64,000 nt of DNA from Hyphomonas atlantica corrig. (GCF_000682715.1 NZ_AWFH01000001.1:372001-436000), one strand, 5' to 3'. Counted from the first letter of the stretch, positions 25,534 through 34,312 are shown. Notes: generated by a model not told the origin, from the letters alone. Translations and numbers: made by a program.

Positions 25534-26238
25534 ATGAGTCTTTCATACGGCCGGGGGGCCTTTCTGAGTCTTGCGGGCATGGGGCTGGCGCTTTGCGTCG
25601 CGTGCAGCGCGGAGCAGCCCTATGAGCCAGAAGCCACAGAGGCAGCAGCGCCCCCCCCGGTTGAGGCGGTAGAAGACGCTTCCCCTGTTTCGGACACCGA
25701 GGCGCATGATGATCATGACGATCACGCAGAGCATGATGCACACGCCGACCATGATGATGATCACGATGCGCATGAGGAACATGGCGACGATGACGCGCAC
25801 GACCATCATGAGGATGAGCACGCAGGAGGCGAAGCCCACGTGCATGGCGCGGCTGAACTGGCCGTGACCCAGGAGAACAATTTCGTCACCATCTCCATTG
25901 ATGCCCCGTTGGCCAATTTCGGCCTTTCGGAGAAGACGAAGAAGAAATCCTCCGATCTTGAAAAATATGCTGAAGGCCTGACAGAACTGATGGGCAATGC
26001 CGGGTGTGATCTGGTGGAGCGGTCTGCGGATCTGCGCCGGTCAGGCGATCATGCCGCGATGACACTTTCCATTGTCTGGGATTGTCGTCGGCCAAGCCAA
26101 CTGGATGGCCTCATGTTCACTGGCTTCGAGACCTATGACGCGTTCGAGACTGTCGAGGCCGTCTATCTTGGCGAAGCAGGCGAAACCGCCTCCGCGGTCC
26201 TGACGCCGGAAAGCCCGTTCCTGCCTTTCGGATCCTGA
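25534..26238 (+). CDS. zrgA: ZrgA-type zinc-uptake lipoprotein (DUF2796)
   Basis: A 234-residue lipoprotein (N-terminal hydrophobic segment, lipobox around CVACS). Residues about 50-105 are a His/Asp/Glu-rich metal-binding stretch with many HDD and HDH repeats. The C-terminal DUF2796 domain begins 'GEAHVHGAAELAV' and contains 'GCDLVERSADLRRSGDHA'. ZrgA binds zinc in the periplasm and works with ABC-type transport in Vibrio. Start ATG 25534 is chosen with GGAG upstream; a longer frame crosses the promoter. It is followed after one base by an ABC ATPase. Confidence 0.87.
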   Translation: MSLSYGRGAFLSLAGMGLALCVACSAEQPYEPEATEAAAPPPVEAVEDASPVSDTEAHDDHDDHAEHDAHADHDDDHDAHEEHGDDDAHDHHEDEHAGGEAHVHGAAELAVTQENNFVTISIDAPLANFGLSEKTKKKSSDLEKYAEGLTELMGNAGCDLVERSADLRRSGDHAAMTLSIVWDCRRPSQLDGLMFTGFETYDAFETVEAVYLGEAGETASAVLTPESPFLPFGS

Positions 26239-26239
26239 T

Positions 26240-26935
26240 ATGACGGACCCGGTCGTTTCGATCTCGGATCTGCGCTTTGCGTGGGCTCCTGGCCGCGATG
26301 TGCTAGACATTGAGTCGTTCACGCTGAACGCCGGCGAGCGTTTGTTCTTGCGCGGGGCGTCAGGCACCGGCAAGTCCACCTTGCTCGGCATTGTTGCGGG
26401 CGTTCTGGAAGCAGGCGCTGGCAGCGTGCAGATTCTGGGGCATGAGCTGACGACACTGAAGCCCGCCGCTCGCGACAGGCTGAGAGCTGATCATCTGGGC
26501 GTCATCTTCCAGATGTTCAATCTGGTGCCGTATCTGTCCGTCATCGGAAATGTCACGCTTCCGCTGCGGTTTTCGCCAAAACGGCGGGCAGCCATCGACG
26601 GAACGGAAGAGAACGAGGCTCGCCGCCTGCTTGCGCGGCTGGGCCTGACGGATGAATCCCTTCTCTCGCGGCGCGTGTCTGACCTGTCAGTCGGGCAGCA
26701 ACAGCGCGTCGCGGCGGCACGGGCCCTGATCGGTGGTCCTGAAATCGTGATCGCCGACGAGCCTACCTCTGCGCTGGACGCCCATGTACGGGACCAGTTC
26801 ATCAGCCTACTGAGTGAGGAAGCCCAGCGCACAGGCGCGGCGCTGCTGTTTGTCAGCCATGATGCCGGACTTGCTGATCATTTCGACCGCGCGGTCGATC
26901 TGAGTGACATCAACCGCGCAGGAGTGAACGCATGA
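26240..26935 (+). CDS. ABC transporter ATP-binding protein (LolD/MacB type)
   Basis: A 231-residue ATPase with Walker A 'GASGTGKST', Q-loop 'IFQMFNLVPYLSV', signature 'LSVGQQQR', Walker B 'IVIADEP' and switch His 'FVSHDA'. This subfamily pairs with FtsX-like permeases. The permease gene overlaps its end by four bases. With ZrgA upstream and DUF3299 downstream, this is the conserved zinc-uptake-associated cassette (zrgABCDE type); the energy-dependent step in that system is not well defined. Confidence 0.9.
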   Translation: MTDPVVSISDLRFAWAPGRDVLDIESFTLNAGERLFLRGASGTGKSTLLGIVAGVLEAGAGSVQILGHELTTLKPAARDRLRADHLGVIFQMFNLVPYLSVIGNVTLPLRFSPKRRAAIDGTEENEARRLLARLGLTDESLLSRRVSDLSVGQQQRVAAARALIGGPEIVIADEPTSALDAHVRDQFISLLSEEAQRTGAALLFVSHDAGLADHFDRAVDLSDINRAGVNA

Positions 26936-28200
26936 GCGCGATCCTTTCGCTGGCCTGGAAAAGCCTGATGAATCGCAAGGGGTCGGTATTGCTGACCCTG
27001 CTGGCGGTGGCGTTATCGGTGGCGCTTTTCCTCGGCGTCGACAAGGCGCGGACAGGCGCACGCGAAGGTTTCGGCAACACGATCTCCGGCACCGAACTGA
27101 TCGTTGGCGCGCCGACGGGAAGTGTGAACCTTCTGCTTTACTCCGTATTCCGCATGGGCAGCGCCACAGCCGAGATTTCCTGGCCCACCTATCAGCAAAT
27201 CGCCAATCGCCCGGACGTGGACTGGGCCGTGCCGATTTCCCTCGGCGACAGCCATCGCGGGTTTCGCGTCATGGGCACGACAACGGAATATTTTGATCAT
27301 TACAAATATGGTCGCCAGCAGGATCTGACTCTGGCGGAAGGCGCGCGGTTTGACGATTTGTTCGATGCTGTGATCGGCGCAGATGTTGCGCGTGAACTTG
27401 GCTATGACATTGGCAGCCCGATGATCCTCTCGCACGGGCTGGGGCAGGCAGATTTCGGATCGGGCCACGACAATCGCCCCTTCCGTGTCTCTGGTATCCT
27501 TGCCCCCACCGGCACACCTGTGGACCAGACGGTACATGTCTCACTGGAGGCGATCACCGCCATTCATGTCGGCTGGGAAACCGGCGCGAAGAACCCACTG
27601 GCGGATACGATCAGCGAAGAGACCATCCGGTCGTTCGACCTGACCCCCAAAACCGTGACCGCCATATTCCTCGGCCTGGAGCGCAAGGGCACGATCCTGA
27701 CGACGCGCCGCGAGATCAATACCAATCGCGGTGAGCCTCTGATGGCGATCATCCCCTCTCAGGCCCTCGCTGAATTGTGGAGCGTGACCGCGATCGCCGA
27801 GCGCGCATTGCTCGCCGTGTCGATCTTCGTGATCGCGGTGGGCGTGGTGTCGATCCTCACCTCCATCCTGACCAGCCTGAATGAGCGCCGCCGGGAAATG
27901 TCCATCCTTCGCGCCGTGGGCGCACGGCCCGGTCACATCTTCACCCTGCTCGTTCTGGAAGCCGGGCTTGTCGGATTCCTCGGCGCGCTTGTCGGCATCA
28001 TTCTGATCCATGCCTTGTTGCTGGTCGCCGGACCGATGGTGGCGGAACGTTTTGGCATTTCCCTGATCGGAACCGGTCTTGGCCTGACAGATCTCTACAC
28101 ATTGCTGGCCGTGACAGGCGCGGCGCTGCTGGCAGGGGCAATCCCGGCCTGGATGGCGTTTCGCCGGTCTCTGGCAGATGGTTTGTCAATTCGCGTGTAA
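26932..28200 (+). CDS. ABC transporter permease (FtsX/MacB type)
   Basis: A 422-residue inner-membrane protein with the MacB/FtsX layout: one N-terminal helix (about 18-38), a large periplasmic domain (about 45-280), then three C-terminal helices. The FtsX signature 'LTSLNERRREMSILRAVGA' lies between the last helices. ATGA overlap with the ATPase shows coupling. Its likely role is to move the ZrgA-associated cargo or energise an envelope process; transported metal is not proven. Confidence 0.88.
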   Translation: MSAILSLAWKSLMNRKGSVLLTLLAVALSVALFLGVDKARTGAREGFGNTISGTELIVGAPTGSVNLLLYSVFRMGSATAEISWPTYQQIANRPDVDWAVPISLGDSHRGFRVMGTTTEYFDHYKYGRQQDLTLAEGARFDDLFDAVIGADVARELGYDIGSPMILSHGLGQADFGSGHDNRPFRVSGILAPTGTPVDQTVHVSLEAITAIHVGWETGAKNPLADTISEETIRSFDLTPKTVTAIFLGLERKGTILTTRREINTNRGEPLMAIIPSQALAELWSVTAIAERALLAVSIFVIAVGVVSILTSILTSLNERRREMSILRAVGARPGHIFTLLVLEAGLVGFLGALVGIILIHALLLVAGPMVAERFGISLIGTGLGLTDLYTLLAVTGAALLAGAIPAWMAFRRSLADGLSIRV

Positions 28201-28251
28201 ACCGCTCATGCCCACTGGCGGGCGGCGGTTTCACGTCCTAGATTGGGGCGC

Positions 28252-28974
28252 ATGAAACAGATTTCCTCCTTCCTCTTCGCCGCTATGGTCACCACAGCCC
28301 TGGCCGCTTGCGGCGCCGCCGAAACGCCGCAGCAAGATACCGCGCAAGAGGCGCAACCCGTTAAGCAGGCTGAGGCCACGCCCGCTTCGGATGGGCCGCA
28401 AGTCGGAGACAAGATCGGCCAGAGCGACGCCGAGCGCAAAGCCGCCCGCGAGAAAGCCATTGCCGAACGCGCCGCAGAGCGCGAGCGTCAGGCCGCTGAG
28501 GCCAAGGCTCGCGGCGTGATCGAGATTGGCTGGGAAGATCTCATGCCGGAGGGCGAGGAAGAGCGCCTTGCCCAGATGTATCAGAGCCAGATGTCCATGC
28601 TGTACGGCGCTGGCGGCGGCATCGCGGAAGGCTCTGCCGCGGACGCCATGGTCCAGATCGGCACGTTCAACACCGTGCCAGAGCTGAACGGCAAGAAAGT
28701 GCGCATTCCGGGCTATACCGTGCCGTTTGAATATGGCGCGAAGGCGGAGGTGACCGAATTCCTTCTGGTGCCTTATTTCGGCGCCTGTATTCATGCGCCT
28801 CCCCCACCGCCGAACCAGACGCTGTTTGTCATGGCTGAAGACCCGATCCTGCTCAAGGATCTGGCGCAAGCGGTCTGGGTGGAAGGTGTTCTGACCGCGC
28901 AGACGCAGGAAAGCGACCTGGCCGATGCGGCTTACACGCTGACGCTGACGCACATCGAAAAGTACGAATACTAG
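28252..28974 (+). CDS. DUF3299 lipoprotein
   Basis: A 240-residue lipoprotein (signal peptide with lipobox ALAAC). A charged Ala/Glu/Arg helical stretch (about 60-90) precedes the DUF3299 domain, with 'KVRIPGYTVPFEY', 'FLLVPYFGACIHAPPPPPNQ' and 'VWVEGVLTAQ'. DUF3299 proteins are regularly encoded with ZrgA/ABC cassettes and are probably periplasmic metal-handling proteins; the Cys-His pair in 'GACIHAPPPP' is a plausible ligand. I chose ATG 28252 over an in-frame start nine bases earlier. Confidence 0.85.
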   Translation: MKQISSFLFAAMVTTALAACGAAETPQQDTAQEAQPVKQAEATPASDGPQVGDKIGQSDAERKAAREKAIAERAAERERQAAEAKARGVIEIGWEDLMPEGEEERLAQMYQSQMSMLYGAGGGIAEGSAADAMVQIGTFNTVPELNGKKVRIPGYTVPFEYGAKAEVTEFLLVPYFGACIHAPPPPPNQTLFVMAEDPILLKDLAQAVWVEGVLTAQTQESDLADAAYTLTLTHIEKYEY

Positions 28975-28985
28975 AGAATTCCCGA

Positions 28986-29072
28986 TGGTACCTCTGGCCG
29001 GACTCGAACCGGCACTCTGTCACCAGAAACGGATTTTGAATCCGTCGCGTCTACCAATTCCGCCACAGAGGC
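28986..29072 (-). tRNA. tRNA-Leu (anticodon CAA)
   Basis: On the minus strand the sequence starts GCCTCTG and ends CAGAGGTACCA, so acceptor stem (with G1-U72), discriminator A and an encoded CCA are present. The anticodon stem ACGGA/TCCGT holds the loop TTCAAAA with anticodon CAA. The T-loop GGTTCGAGTCC and the D-loop GGTAGACGC are standard, and a long variable arm fits leucine. Total 87 nt. Confidence 0.95.
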
Positions 29073-29159
29073 CCAAAACGGGAGCGCTTCTCCTGCCGAT
29101 TGCTGCGGCAGATGTCAATCTACTCGACGTAGCGATCAAAGACATCTAACAGCTTTTGC

Positions 29160-29765
29160 ATGACTTCCACCGAGTTTCCGTCCGAAAAGACCCTGCTGCA
29201 GACCATCGAGGCGCTGGCCGAACGTGCACCAGAAGAAGGGTTTTCCCTTCGCGCCATCTTTGACCAGCTGGATGAAAGCGCGTTTGGCGCGGGCCTGTTC
29301 CTGCTGGCCCTGCCCTGCTGCATTCCGTTTCTCTATGGCGTGCCGCAAATCGTGTCCCTGCCGATGATGGCGCTGGCCGCACAGATGGCGATGGGGCGGG
29401 AACAGCCCTGGATGCCAGACAAGCTGGGCAACCGGAAAATCGACCGCAAAGGCCTGACGCAGATGGCAGCGGGCGGTCGCAAATGGCTCGGCTGGATCGA
29501 GCGGATTGTTCGCCCGCGCTTCACGATGATCACCGGCAAGCGCTCCGAGCGGGTGATCGGCCTGTTCCTGTGCATTTTCTGTGCGTCGATCCTCGTGCCG
29601 CTCCCGATGACCAACACGGTGCCCGGCTTTGCCGTGGCGATTGCCTCGTTCGGCCTGATGCAGAAAGACGGGCTCATGGTCATCGCCGGATTGATCATCG
29701 GATCGGCATGGGTCAGCGGCCTGGCCGGTGCGGTCATGTTCGGCGCGGTCAGCCTATTTGGCTGA
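29160..29765 (+). CDS. exoD: ExoD family exopolysaccharide synthesis protein
   Basis: A 201-residue membrane protein of the ExoD family: a soluble N-terminal helix region (1-45) followed by about four hydrophobic segments. Signatures are 'GLFLLALPCCIPFLYGVPQI' and 'ASILVPLPMTNTVPGFAVAI'. ExoD of rhizobia affects exopolysaccharide production and alkali tolerance; its mechanism is unknown. The start lacks a clear Shine-Dalgarno, and the leader at 29110-29147 can fold (AGATGTC/GACATCT with a nested CTAC/GTAG). Confidence 0.85.
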   Translation: MTSTEFPSEKTLLQTIEALAERAPEEGFSLRAIFDQLDESAFGAGLFLLALPCCIPFLYGVPQIVSLPMMALAAQMAMGREQPWMPDKLGNRKIDRKGLTQMAAGGRKWLGWIERIVRPRFTMITGKRSERVIGLFLCIFCASILVPLPMTNTVPGFAVAIASFGLMQKDGLMVIAGLIIGSAWVSGLAGAVMFGAVSLFG

Positions 29766-29830
29766 CAAATAACGACAAAGTGACCTTGCGCCGCATTGTG
29801 GTCCTGCTGTTGCCCGGCTTTAGCTGACGC

Positions 29831-30361
29831 ATGGATTTTGTGAGATCCCTTCTGAAAGACTGGAAATGGCCACTCGTGGCGATGACGCTGTCTGCCCTCA
29901 TGCTGGCAGCCGCACACGCCTTTGAGACATTTGGCGGTCTCGCCCCCTGCCCGCTCTGCCTGCGGCAACGTGAAGTCTATTGGGCGTTGATCGCCATGAC
30001 AGTAACGGGACTGGTCCTGTGGCGGCTGATCCCGAAGCGGCGCTTCCTCGTGGCCTTGAACGTGATGATCGGCCTCGCCTTCATTGTGGGCGTGATCGTC
30101 GCCTTCTACCATGCTGGCGTGGAATGGGGCCTGTTGCCACCGCCAGAAGGATGCAGCGGCGAAGGGCCGATCGACCCGCTCGTCATCCGCGACTTCAACG
30201 AACCGATGCATGTCCCCTCCTGTACGGATGCGCCCTTCTATATACTGGGCCTCTCCATGGCAGGCTGGAACGGTGTGATTGCGGGCATCATGGCCGTGGC
30301 CAGTTTTGTGGCCGCCGGCGCGACGTGGCGCGGCGCCGTCCGCCCGGAAGAAACCGCCTGA
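29831..30361 (+). CDS. dsbB: disulfide bond formation protein DsbB
   Basis: A 176-residue inner-membrane protein with four helices. The quinone-linked redox pair is C40-P-L-C43 ('APCPLCLRQ') and the second periplasmic pair is C108 and C131. It would reoxidise DsbA and pass electrons to quinone. The position of both pairs matches E. coli DsbB. It follows exoD by 65 bp and ends one base before the stop of a convergent transporter gene. Confidence 0.92.
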   Translation: MDFVRSLLKDWKWPLVAMTLSALMLAAAHAFETFGGLAPCPLCLRQREVYWALIAMTVTGLVLWRLIPKRRFLVALNVMIGLAFIVGVIVAFYHAGVEWGLLPPPEGCSGEGPIDPLVIRDFNEPMHVPSCTDAPFYILGLSMAGWNGVIAGIMAVASFVAAGATWRGAVRPEETA

Positions 30362-30362
30362 T

Positions 30363-31298
30363 CTAGAGCGGCGGCGCCGTCGGGCGCTTGAGGCGTTGTT
30401 CCCGGATGGTGATGTACATGGTCGCGCCGACGATCACGATTGTGCCGATCCAGGTCCAGGTTCCCGGCAGAACGTGGAACAGCCCCCAATCCACAAGCGC
30501 CGCCATCGGCAACCGCATATAGTCGATCGGCGACAGGAAGGATGCGTAGCCTACGCTCATGCCGCGAATGTAGAAATATTGTCCGATAACGCCGCACATC
30601 CCCATCACGCCAATATAGCCCCAGTCGCCAAGGGATGGTGGCACGTCCGGCCAGGTGTAGATGGCGAGCGGCAACAGCATCACGGAGGAGAGCAAGTTCG
30701 CCCAGATCAGCAAGGTCATCGGACGGTGCAGGCGCGTCAGGGACTTCACCAGCGTGATCGCCCCGGCCATGCAGAACGCGGCGATCAGCGCCAGTACCAT
30801 GCCCAGACTGACGCCCAGCTGCGGCTGCATCATGATCATCACGCCGATACATCCGGCGATCGTCGCCCCCCAGCGATGGGGTCCAACCCGTTCTCGCAGG
30901 AAAATCACGGCGCAGATCGTGACGAACATGGCGCGGGAGAAACTGATCGCATTGAATTCCGACAGCGGCAGGCCGACAGAATCCGAAACAGCATAAAACC
31001 CGGCCGCAAAGCCCAGCGTTCCGAACAGGCTGCGCAGGAACAGCATGCCCGGCTGATGCACTTTCATGATGCTGAGCCCCTGCTGGAAGATCACGGGCAA
31101 CACCACGATCAACGCGACACCTGACCGCCAGAATGCGAGGAAACCGGGATCGAAATGCGCTGATTGCAGCTTCGACAAAGTGAGGAACACGGTAAAGCTG
31201 GCGCCTGAAGCCAGCATCCAGAGGGCGCCCTCAATGTTGCGCGAAGCAGGCTTGCCCTCTAGGTCTGTGATTTGAGACTGATCGGGGCGAGTATTCAT
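30363..31298 (-). CDS. EamA/DMT family transporter
   Basis: A 311-residue protein with ten hydrophobic segments in two five-helix halves, each with an EamA pattern ('EFNAISFSRAMFVTICAVIFLRERVG' closes the first half, 'LPMAALVDWGLFHVLPGTWTWIG' the second). Members export amino acids or other small metabolites; the substrate is unknown. Its start codon shares the tetranucleotide CATG with the start codon of the divergent gene at 31297. Confidence 0.87.
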   Translation of the reverse strand: MNTRPDQSQITDLEGKPASRNIEGALWMLASGASFTVFLTLSKLQSAHFDPGFLAFWRSGVALIVVLPVIFQQGLSIMKVHQPGMLFLRSLFGTLGFAAGFYAVSDSVGLPLSEFNAISFSRAMFVTICAVIFLRERVGPHRWGATIAGCIGVMIMMQPQLGVSLGMVLALIAAFCMAGAITLVKSLTRLHRPMTLLIWANLLSSVMLLPLAIYTWPDVPPSLGDWGYIGVMGMCGVIGQYFYIRGMSVGYASFLSPIDYMRLPMAALVDWGLFHVLPGTWTWIGTIVIVGATMYITIREQRLKRPTAPPL

Positions 31299-31584
31299 GG
31301 GCTGTTTTACGCCTTCCGAACTGGAGGAAATCGACCGCCTGTGGCGTGAGCTGCCTGCCGATCACATGTGGACCGGCTGGGCCGCATCGGGACACGAACC
31401 TGAACAGGTCTGGATCTTCCGAACACGCGCCCATTGGCGACGGTTCCCCCTCAGTAAGTCAAAAACCGGGTTTGTGATAGCTGACGAGATCGGACGTCCC
31501 GTCGCACGTGCAAAGACGCTGCCTGCATTGCTGGCCAAGGTCGAGTCCATCCCCGGCATAGAGGCGCTCTCGGAAGACCCATAG
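31297..31584 (+). CDS. small hypothetical protein
   Basis: A 95-residue soluble protein ('MGCFTPSELEEIDRLWREL', later 'RRFPLSKSKTGFVIADEIGRPVA'). The start overlaps the start of the divergent DMT gene within CATG, so its promoter must lie inside that gene. Amino acid use looks like a real protein and the following gene end is only 15 bp away. No family recognised. Confidence 0.6.
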   Translation: MGCFTPSELEEIDRLWRELPADHMWTGWAASGHEPEQVWIFRTRAHWRRFPLSKSKTGFVIADEIGRPVARAKTLPALLAKVESIPGIEALSEDP

Positions 31585-31599
31585 CGCCTCGGGCAGGCA

Positions 31600-32472
31600 T
31601 CAATTGCCCATCTGGGCGCGCATCTGTTCAGCTTGCTCCGGCGTGATGCCCAGCGCATCCAGAAGTGGCCCGCCAGCTGATTCGTCCCAGGAATGGCGCG
31701 GGCCAACCGTCATGCCGCCATCCACCAGGAACTCACCTCCGGTGATGAAACTCGCCGCATCAGATGCGAGGAACGCCGCCATCTCGGCAATGTCCTCACC
31801 CTTACCAACCCGTCCGGCCGGCTGCATGCTGCCGCCCGCCTCGACCAGCATGGCCGCCATCTGGTCGGCCTGTTCGCGCGGCAAGCCGAGCGATGCGCCA
31901 AAGATGGATGTGGCGATGAAACCCGGCAGGACCGCATTCACGCGAATGCCGTACTTGGACAGCTCCGCTGCGGCCAGTTTCGAGAAATGCGCCACGCCCT
32001 TCTTGGCGACAGAGTAGGTGATCGGCGCATAGCCTGCACAGACGGCGCTGATGGACGACGTGTTGATGATAGAGCCGCCATTTTCCTTCATGTGCGGAAC
32101 CGCGAATTTCGTGCCGGCGAAGACCTGTTTCAGCAAGAGCGACATGGTCTGGTCATAGGCGTCCAGGTCCAGCTCTTCGATCGGGTCGGGCGTGCCGCCA
32201 TGCCCGGCATTGTTCCAGAGGATGTCGAGCCCGCCAAAGTGATCAACGGCCGCACCCATGATGCCTTCGAGCTGGGCCATATCGGTGACGTCACAATGAA
32301 CGAACAGGACCTTGTCATCGCCGAACCGCGTTTGCAGCGCCTGGCCCTTTTCGTCCTGAATATCGCCAGCGACCACTTTCGCGCCGGCGGCCACAAATGT
32401 TTCGACCCCCGCCAGGCCGATGCCGCTGGCACCGCCTGTGATGATGGCAACCTTGCCGTCCAGATTGGCCAT
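31600..32472 (-). CDS. SDR family NAD(P)-dependent oxidoreductase
   Basis: A 290-residue classical short-chain dehydrogenase: 'TGGASGIGLAG' (cofactor glycine motif), 'NNAGHGG', catalytic Ser in 'NTSSISAVC', 'YSVAKKG' (Y-x-x-x-K) and 'VLPGFIATSIFG'. The cofactor is probably NAD given the acidic residue after strand 2 ('VVAGDIQDE'). The substrate is not evident. The start is set at ATG 32472 from the family N-terminus; a much longer frame runs back into the next SDR gene and is rejected. Confidence 0.9.
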   Translation of the reverse strand: MANLDGKVAIITGGASGIGLAGVETFVAAGAKVVAGDIQDEKGQALQTRFGDDKVLFVHCDVTDMAQLEGIMGAAVDHFGGLDILWNNAGHGGTPDPIEELDLDAYDQTMSLLLKQVFAGTKFAVPHMKENGGSIINTSSISAVCAGYAPITYSVAKKGVAHFSKLAAAELSKYGIRVNAVLPGFIATSIFGASLGLPREQADQMAAMLVEAGGSMQPAGRVGKGEDIAEMAAFLASDAASFITGGEFLVDGGMTVGPRHSWDESAGGPLLDALGITPEQAEQMRAQMGN

Positions 32473-32549
32473 ATGCGTATTCCTCCCGTTTTGTTTTTCA
32501 GGAGAATGCGCGCCCTTTCCCCGCGGTTCGTCAATGCCTGCGGGAAAAT

Positions 32550-33410
32550 TTACTTGTCCGGTTTCGACAGTCCAAAGCGCTTCCAGAACACACCGTCCAA
32601 CATACGCTTGGGCAACAGGTTCGGGATGTACCAATTGGTCAACTTGTTCGGCACGGGCGCATATCTTGCGCGCGGTGTCGCGTCGTCCAGCGCGATCTCG
32701 ATCACCTTGGCGATCTGTTCCGGAGGCAGGCCATCGCGTCCCCCCTTCAGCATGACCTGCTCGAATTTTTCCAATGCCTCTGACCATGCGCTTCCGGAAT
32801 ACGGACCATCGGAATTTGCCTCCTCGGCCTTGTCCCAGATCGGCGTCTTCACAGAACCGGGCCCAATGGCGATGGCATCGATGCCGAAGATGACAAGCTC
32901 CCGGCGCAGGGAATCCGTCATCGCCTCGACCGCATGCTTTGTGGCAGTATAGGCCCCGAGGAATGGCGCCGAGACACGGCCGCCGACGCTTGTGATGTTG
33001 ATGATCCGGCCGGGCGCGCCAGTCCGTGCCTCGTCCATGCCCAGCAGCGGCGCAAACGCCTGCGAGGCGCGCAACAGGCCGAAGACATTCACCTCGAAAT
33101 GCGCCTTGAATTCATCCAGAGGCTGGATCGCAAGCGGGCCCATGTTCGCGATGCCCGCATTGTTGACGAGGCCCGTCAGCGTCTGCCCTTTCAGGAATTC
33201 TGAGACAGTCTCCACCGCAGCGTCAACCTGGTCCTGTTTGGTAACGTCCAGAATCAGAGGGCGAATGTCGCCTTCTGACCGCGCGCTCAGCGCATCGGCA
33301 TCTGCCTGCTTTCGCACGCCCGCAAAGACGCACCAGCCATGCTTGGCAAGATAGAGCGCGGCAGCGGCACCAATGCCGGTGGATGCGCCGGTGATTACGA
33401 CAGTCTTCAT
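32550..33410 (-). CDS. SDR family NAD(P)-dependent oxidoreductase
   Basis: A 286-residue short-chain dehydrogenase: 'TGASTGIGAAA', 'VNNAGIANMG', catalytic Ser in 'NITSVGGRVS', 'YTATKHA' and 'AIGPGSVKTPIWDK'. The length and 'LRRELVIFGIDAIAIGPG' resemble retinol/steroid-type SDRs. It is 77 bp upstream of the second SDR on the same strand, so the two probably form one unit. Confidence 0.9.
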   Translation of the reverse strand: MKTVVITGASTGIGAAAALYLAKHGWCVFAGVRKQADADALSARSEGDIRPLILDVTKQDQVDAAVETVSEFLKGQTLTGLVNNAGIANMGPLAIQPLDEFKAHFEVNVFGLLRASQAFAPLLGMDEARTGAPGRIINITSVGGRVSAPFLGAYTATKHAVEAMTDSLRRELVIFGIDAIAIGPGSVKTPIWDKAEEANSDGPYSGSAWSEALEKFEQVMLKGGRDGLPPEQIAKVIEIALDDATPRARYAPVPNKLTNWYIPNLLPKRMLDGVFWKRFGLSKPDK

Positions 33411-33472
33411 GCGGGATATCCTTCCAATGTCGGATCTTCAGAAAACTATACGCACAGACAGGACAAATGGGT

Positions 33473-34006
33473 TTACTCGCCCTGCTTTCCCCCCTCAATC
33501 ACACGGAATGCCGGGCGCTTCGGAGGATCAGACTGAGGAACAGGCGCCTCTGCAGGTTTGGCCGACGTGTCCTTGGGGGGGGCTGGTTTCAGATCAGAGG
33601 CACGAACCAGTTTCGGCGTGCCACGCACCGGCTTTTCAGCCTCGGGCGGCGGCGTATCCTCTTCGAGATCATCATCCAGCTGGCGCACACGCGGAGGCGG
33701 TCGCTTGTTGAAGCCACCAGGCTTCTTTTTCTTCGCGCCAAAGCCCGAGCGCGCCTTGCCGCGGGCCTTCTTGTCGATTTCCTTCAGCTTCATCTGCTGC
33801 AGGCTGGACAACGCTTCACCATCGCTGCCCTTCAGCGGGTCGGCAAAGGCGGAGCCATAGGTCTCGATCCGCTCTTCGACCTCTTCAAGAAATTGCTTTT
33901 CCCAATCGGACAAGGGCGGGCCGAGGCCCTGCTCAGCCAAGGCCGCCGCTTTCCGCAGCTTGCGGAGCGCCGCACGTTTCTTGCGTTCGTCGACATCTCG
34001 GCCCAT
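33473..34006 (-). CDS. hypothetical basic protein
   Basis: A 177-residue hydrophilic protein. The N-terminal third is helical and charged ('DERKKRAALRKLRKAAALAEQ'), the middle is Lys/Arg-rich ('KKKKPGGFNKRPPPRVR') and the end is Pro-rich and disordered. No signal peptide or membrane segment. It lies downstream of gapR with a 42-bp gap. It could bind nucleic acid by composition; no family assigned. Confidence 0.6.
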   Translation of the reverse strand: MGRDVDERKKRAALRKLRKAAALAEQGLGPPLSDWEKQFLEEVEERIETYGSAFADPLKGSDGEALSSLQQMKLKEIDKKARGKARSGFGAKKKKPGGFNKRPPPRVRQLDDDLEEDTPPPEAEKPVRGTPKLVRASDLKPAPPKDTSAKPAEAPVPQSDPPKRPAFRVIEGGKQGE

Positions 34007-34048
34007 GAGCGGAGAATATGGTGATTATTGCGCCGGACGCAAACCCGC

Positions 34049-34312
34049 TCAGGCTTCGCCGAGGGCCAACAAATAGGTGTCGAGCACCATTTCCTGTTCT
34101 TCGCGCTCAGCCTTGTCGACCTTGCGCAGTTTGATCACCTGGCGCAGCGCCTTGGTGTCAAAGCCGAACGCCTTGGCTTCGGCGTAGATTTCCTTGATCT
34201 GCTCGGCGACCTCTTTCTTCTCCTCTTCCAGACGCTCGATCTTGGCGACGGTCTGGCGGAGTTTCTCGCGGGTCGCTTCGGTGAGATGGGTGATCGAGGC
34301 GTCGTCGTCCAT
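34049..34312 (-). CDS. gapR: GapR family nucleoid-associated protein (DUF2312)
   Basis: An 87-residue, almost entirely helical protein. Heptad-rich 'REKLRQTVAKIERLEEEKKEVAEQI' and 'YAEAKAFGFDTKALRQVIKLRK' are the DUF2312/UPF0335 signature. Caulobacter GapR binds AT-rich, overtwisted DNA ahead of replication and transcription and assists topoisomerases. Length and motif order match. A ribosome binding site (AAGGAGA) precedes the ATG. Confidence 0.93.
   Translation of the reverse strand: MDDDASITHLTEATREKLRQTVAKIERLEEEKKEVAEQIKEIYAEAKAFGFDTKALRQVIKLRKVDKAEREEQEMVLDTYLLALGEA

Noticed and set aside
25700..25850. His/Asp codon repeats as a tandem-repeat element or CRISPR-like array
   Set aside because: The repeats encode the metal-binding His-rich stretch of ZrgA in frame; no spacer structure.
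31600..32787. Extended 395-codon version of the SDR at 31600
   Set aside because: The extra N-terminal 105 residues lie over the adjacent SDR gene and its ribosome site; the family starts at 32472.
31693..32952. 419-codon open frame antisense to the two SDR genes
   Set aside because: Runs across the gap of two clear dehydrogenase genes in one frame; composition typical of antisense frames.
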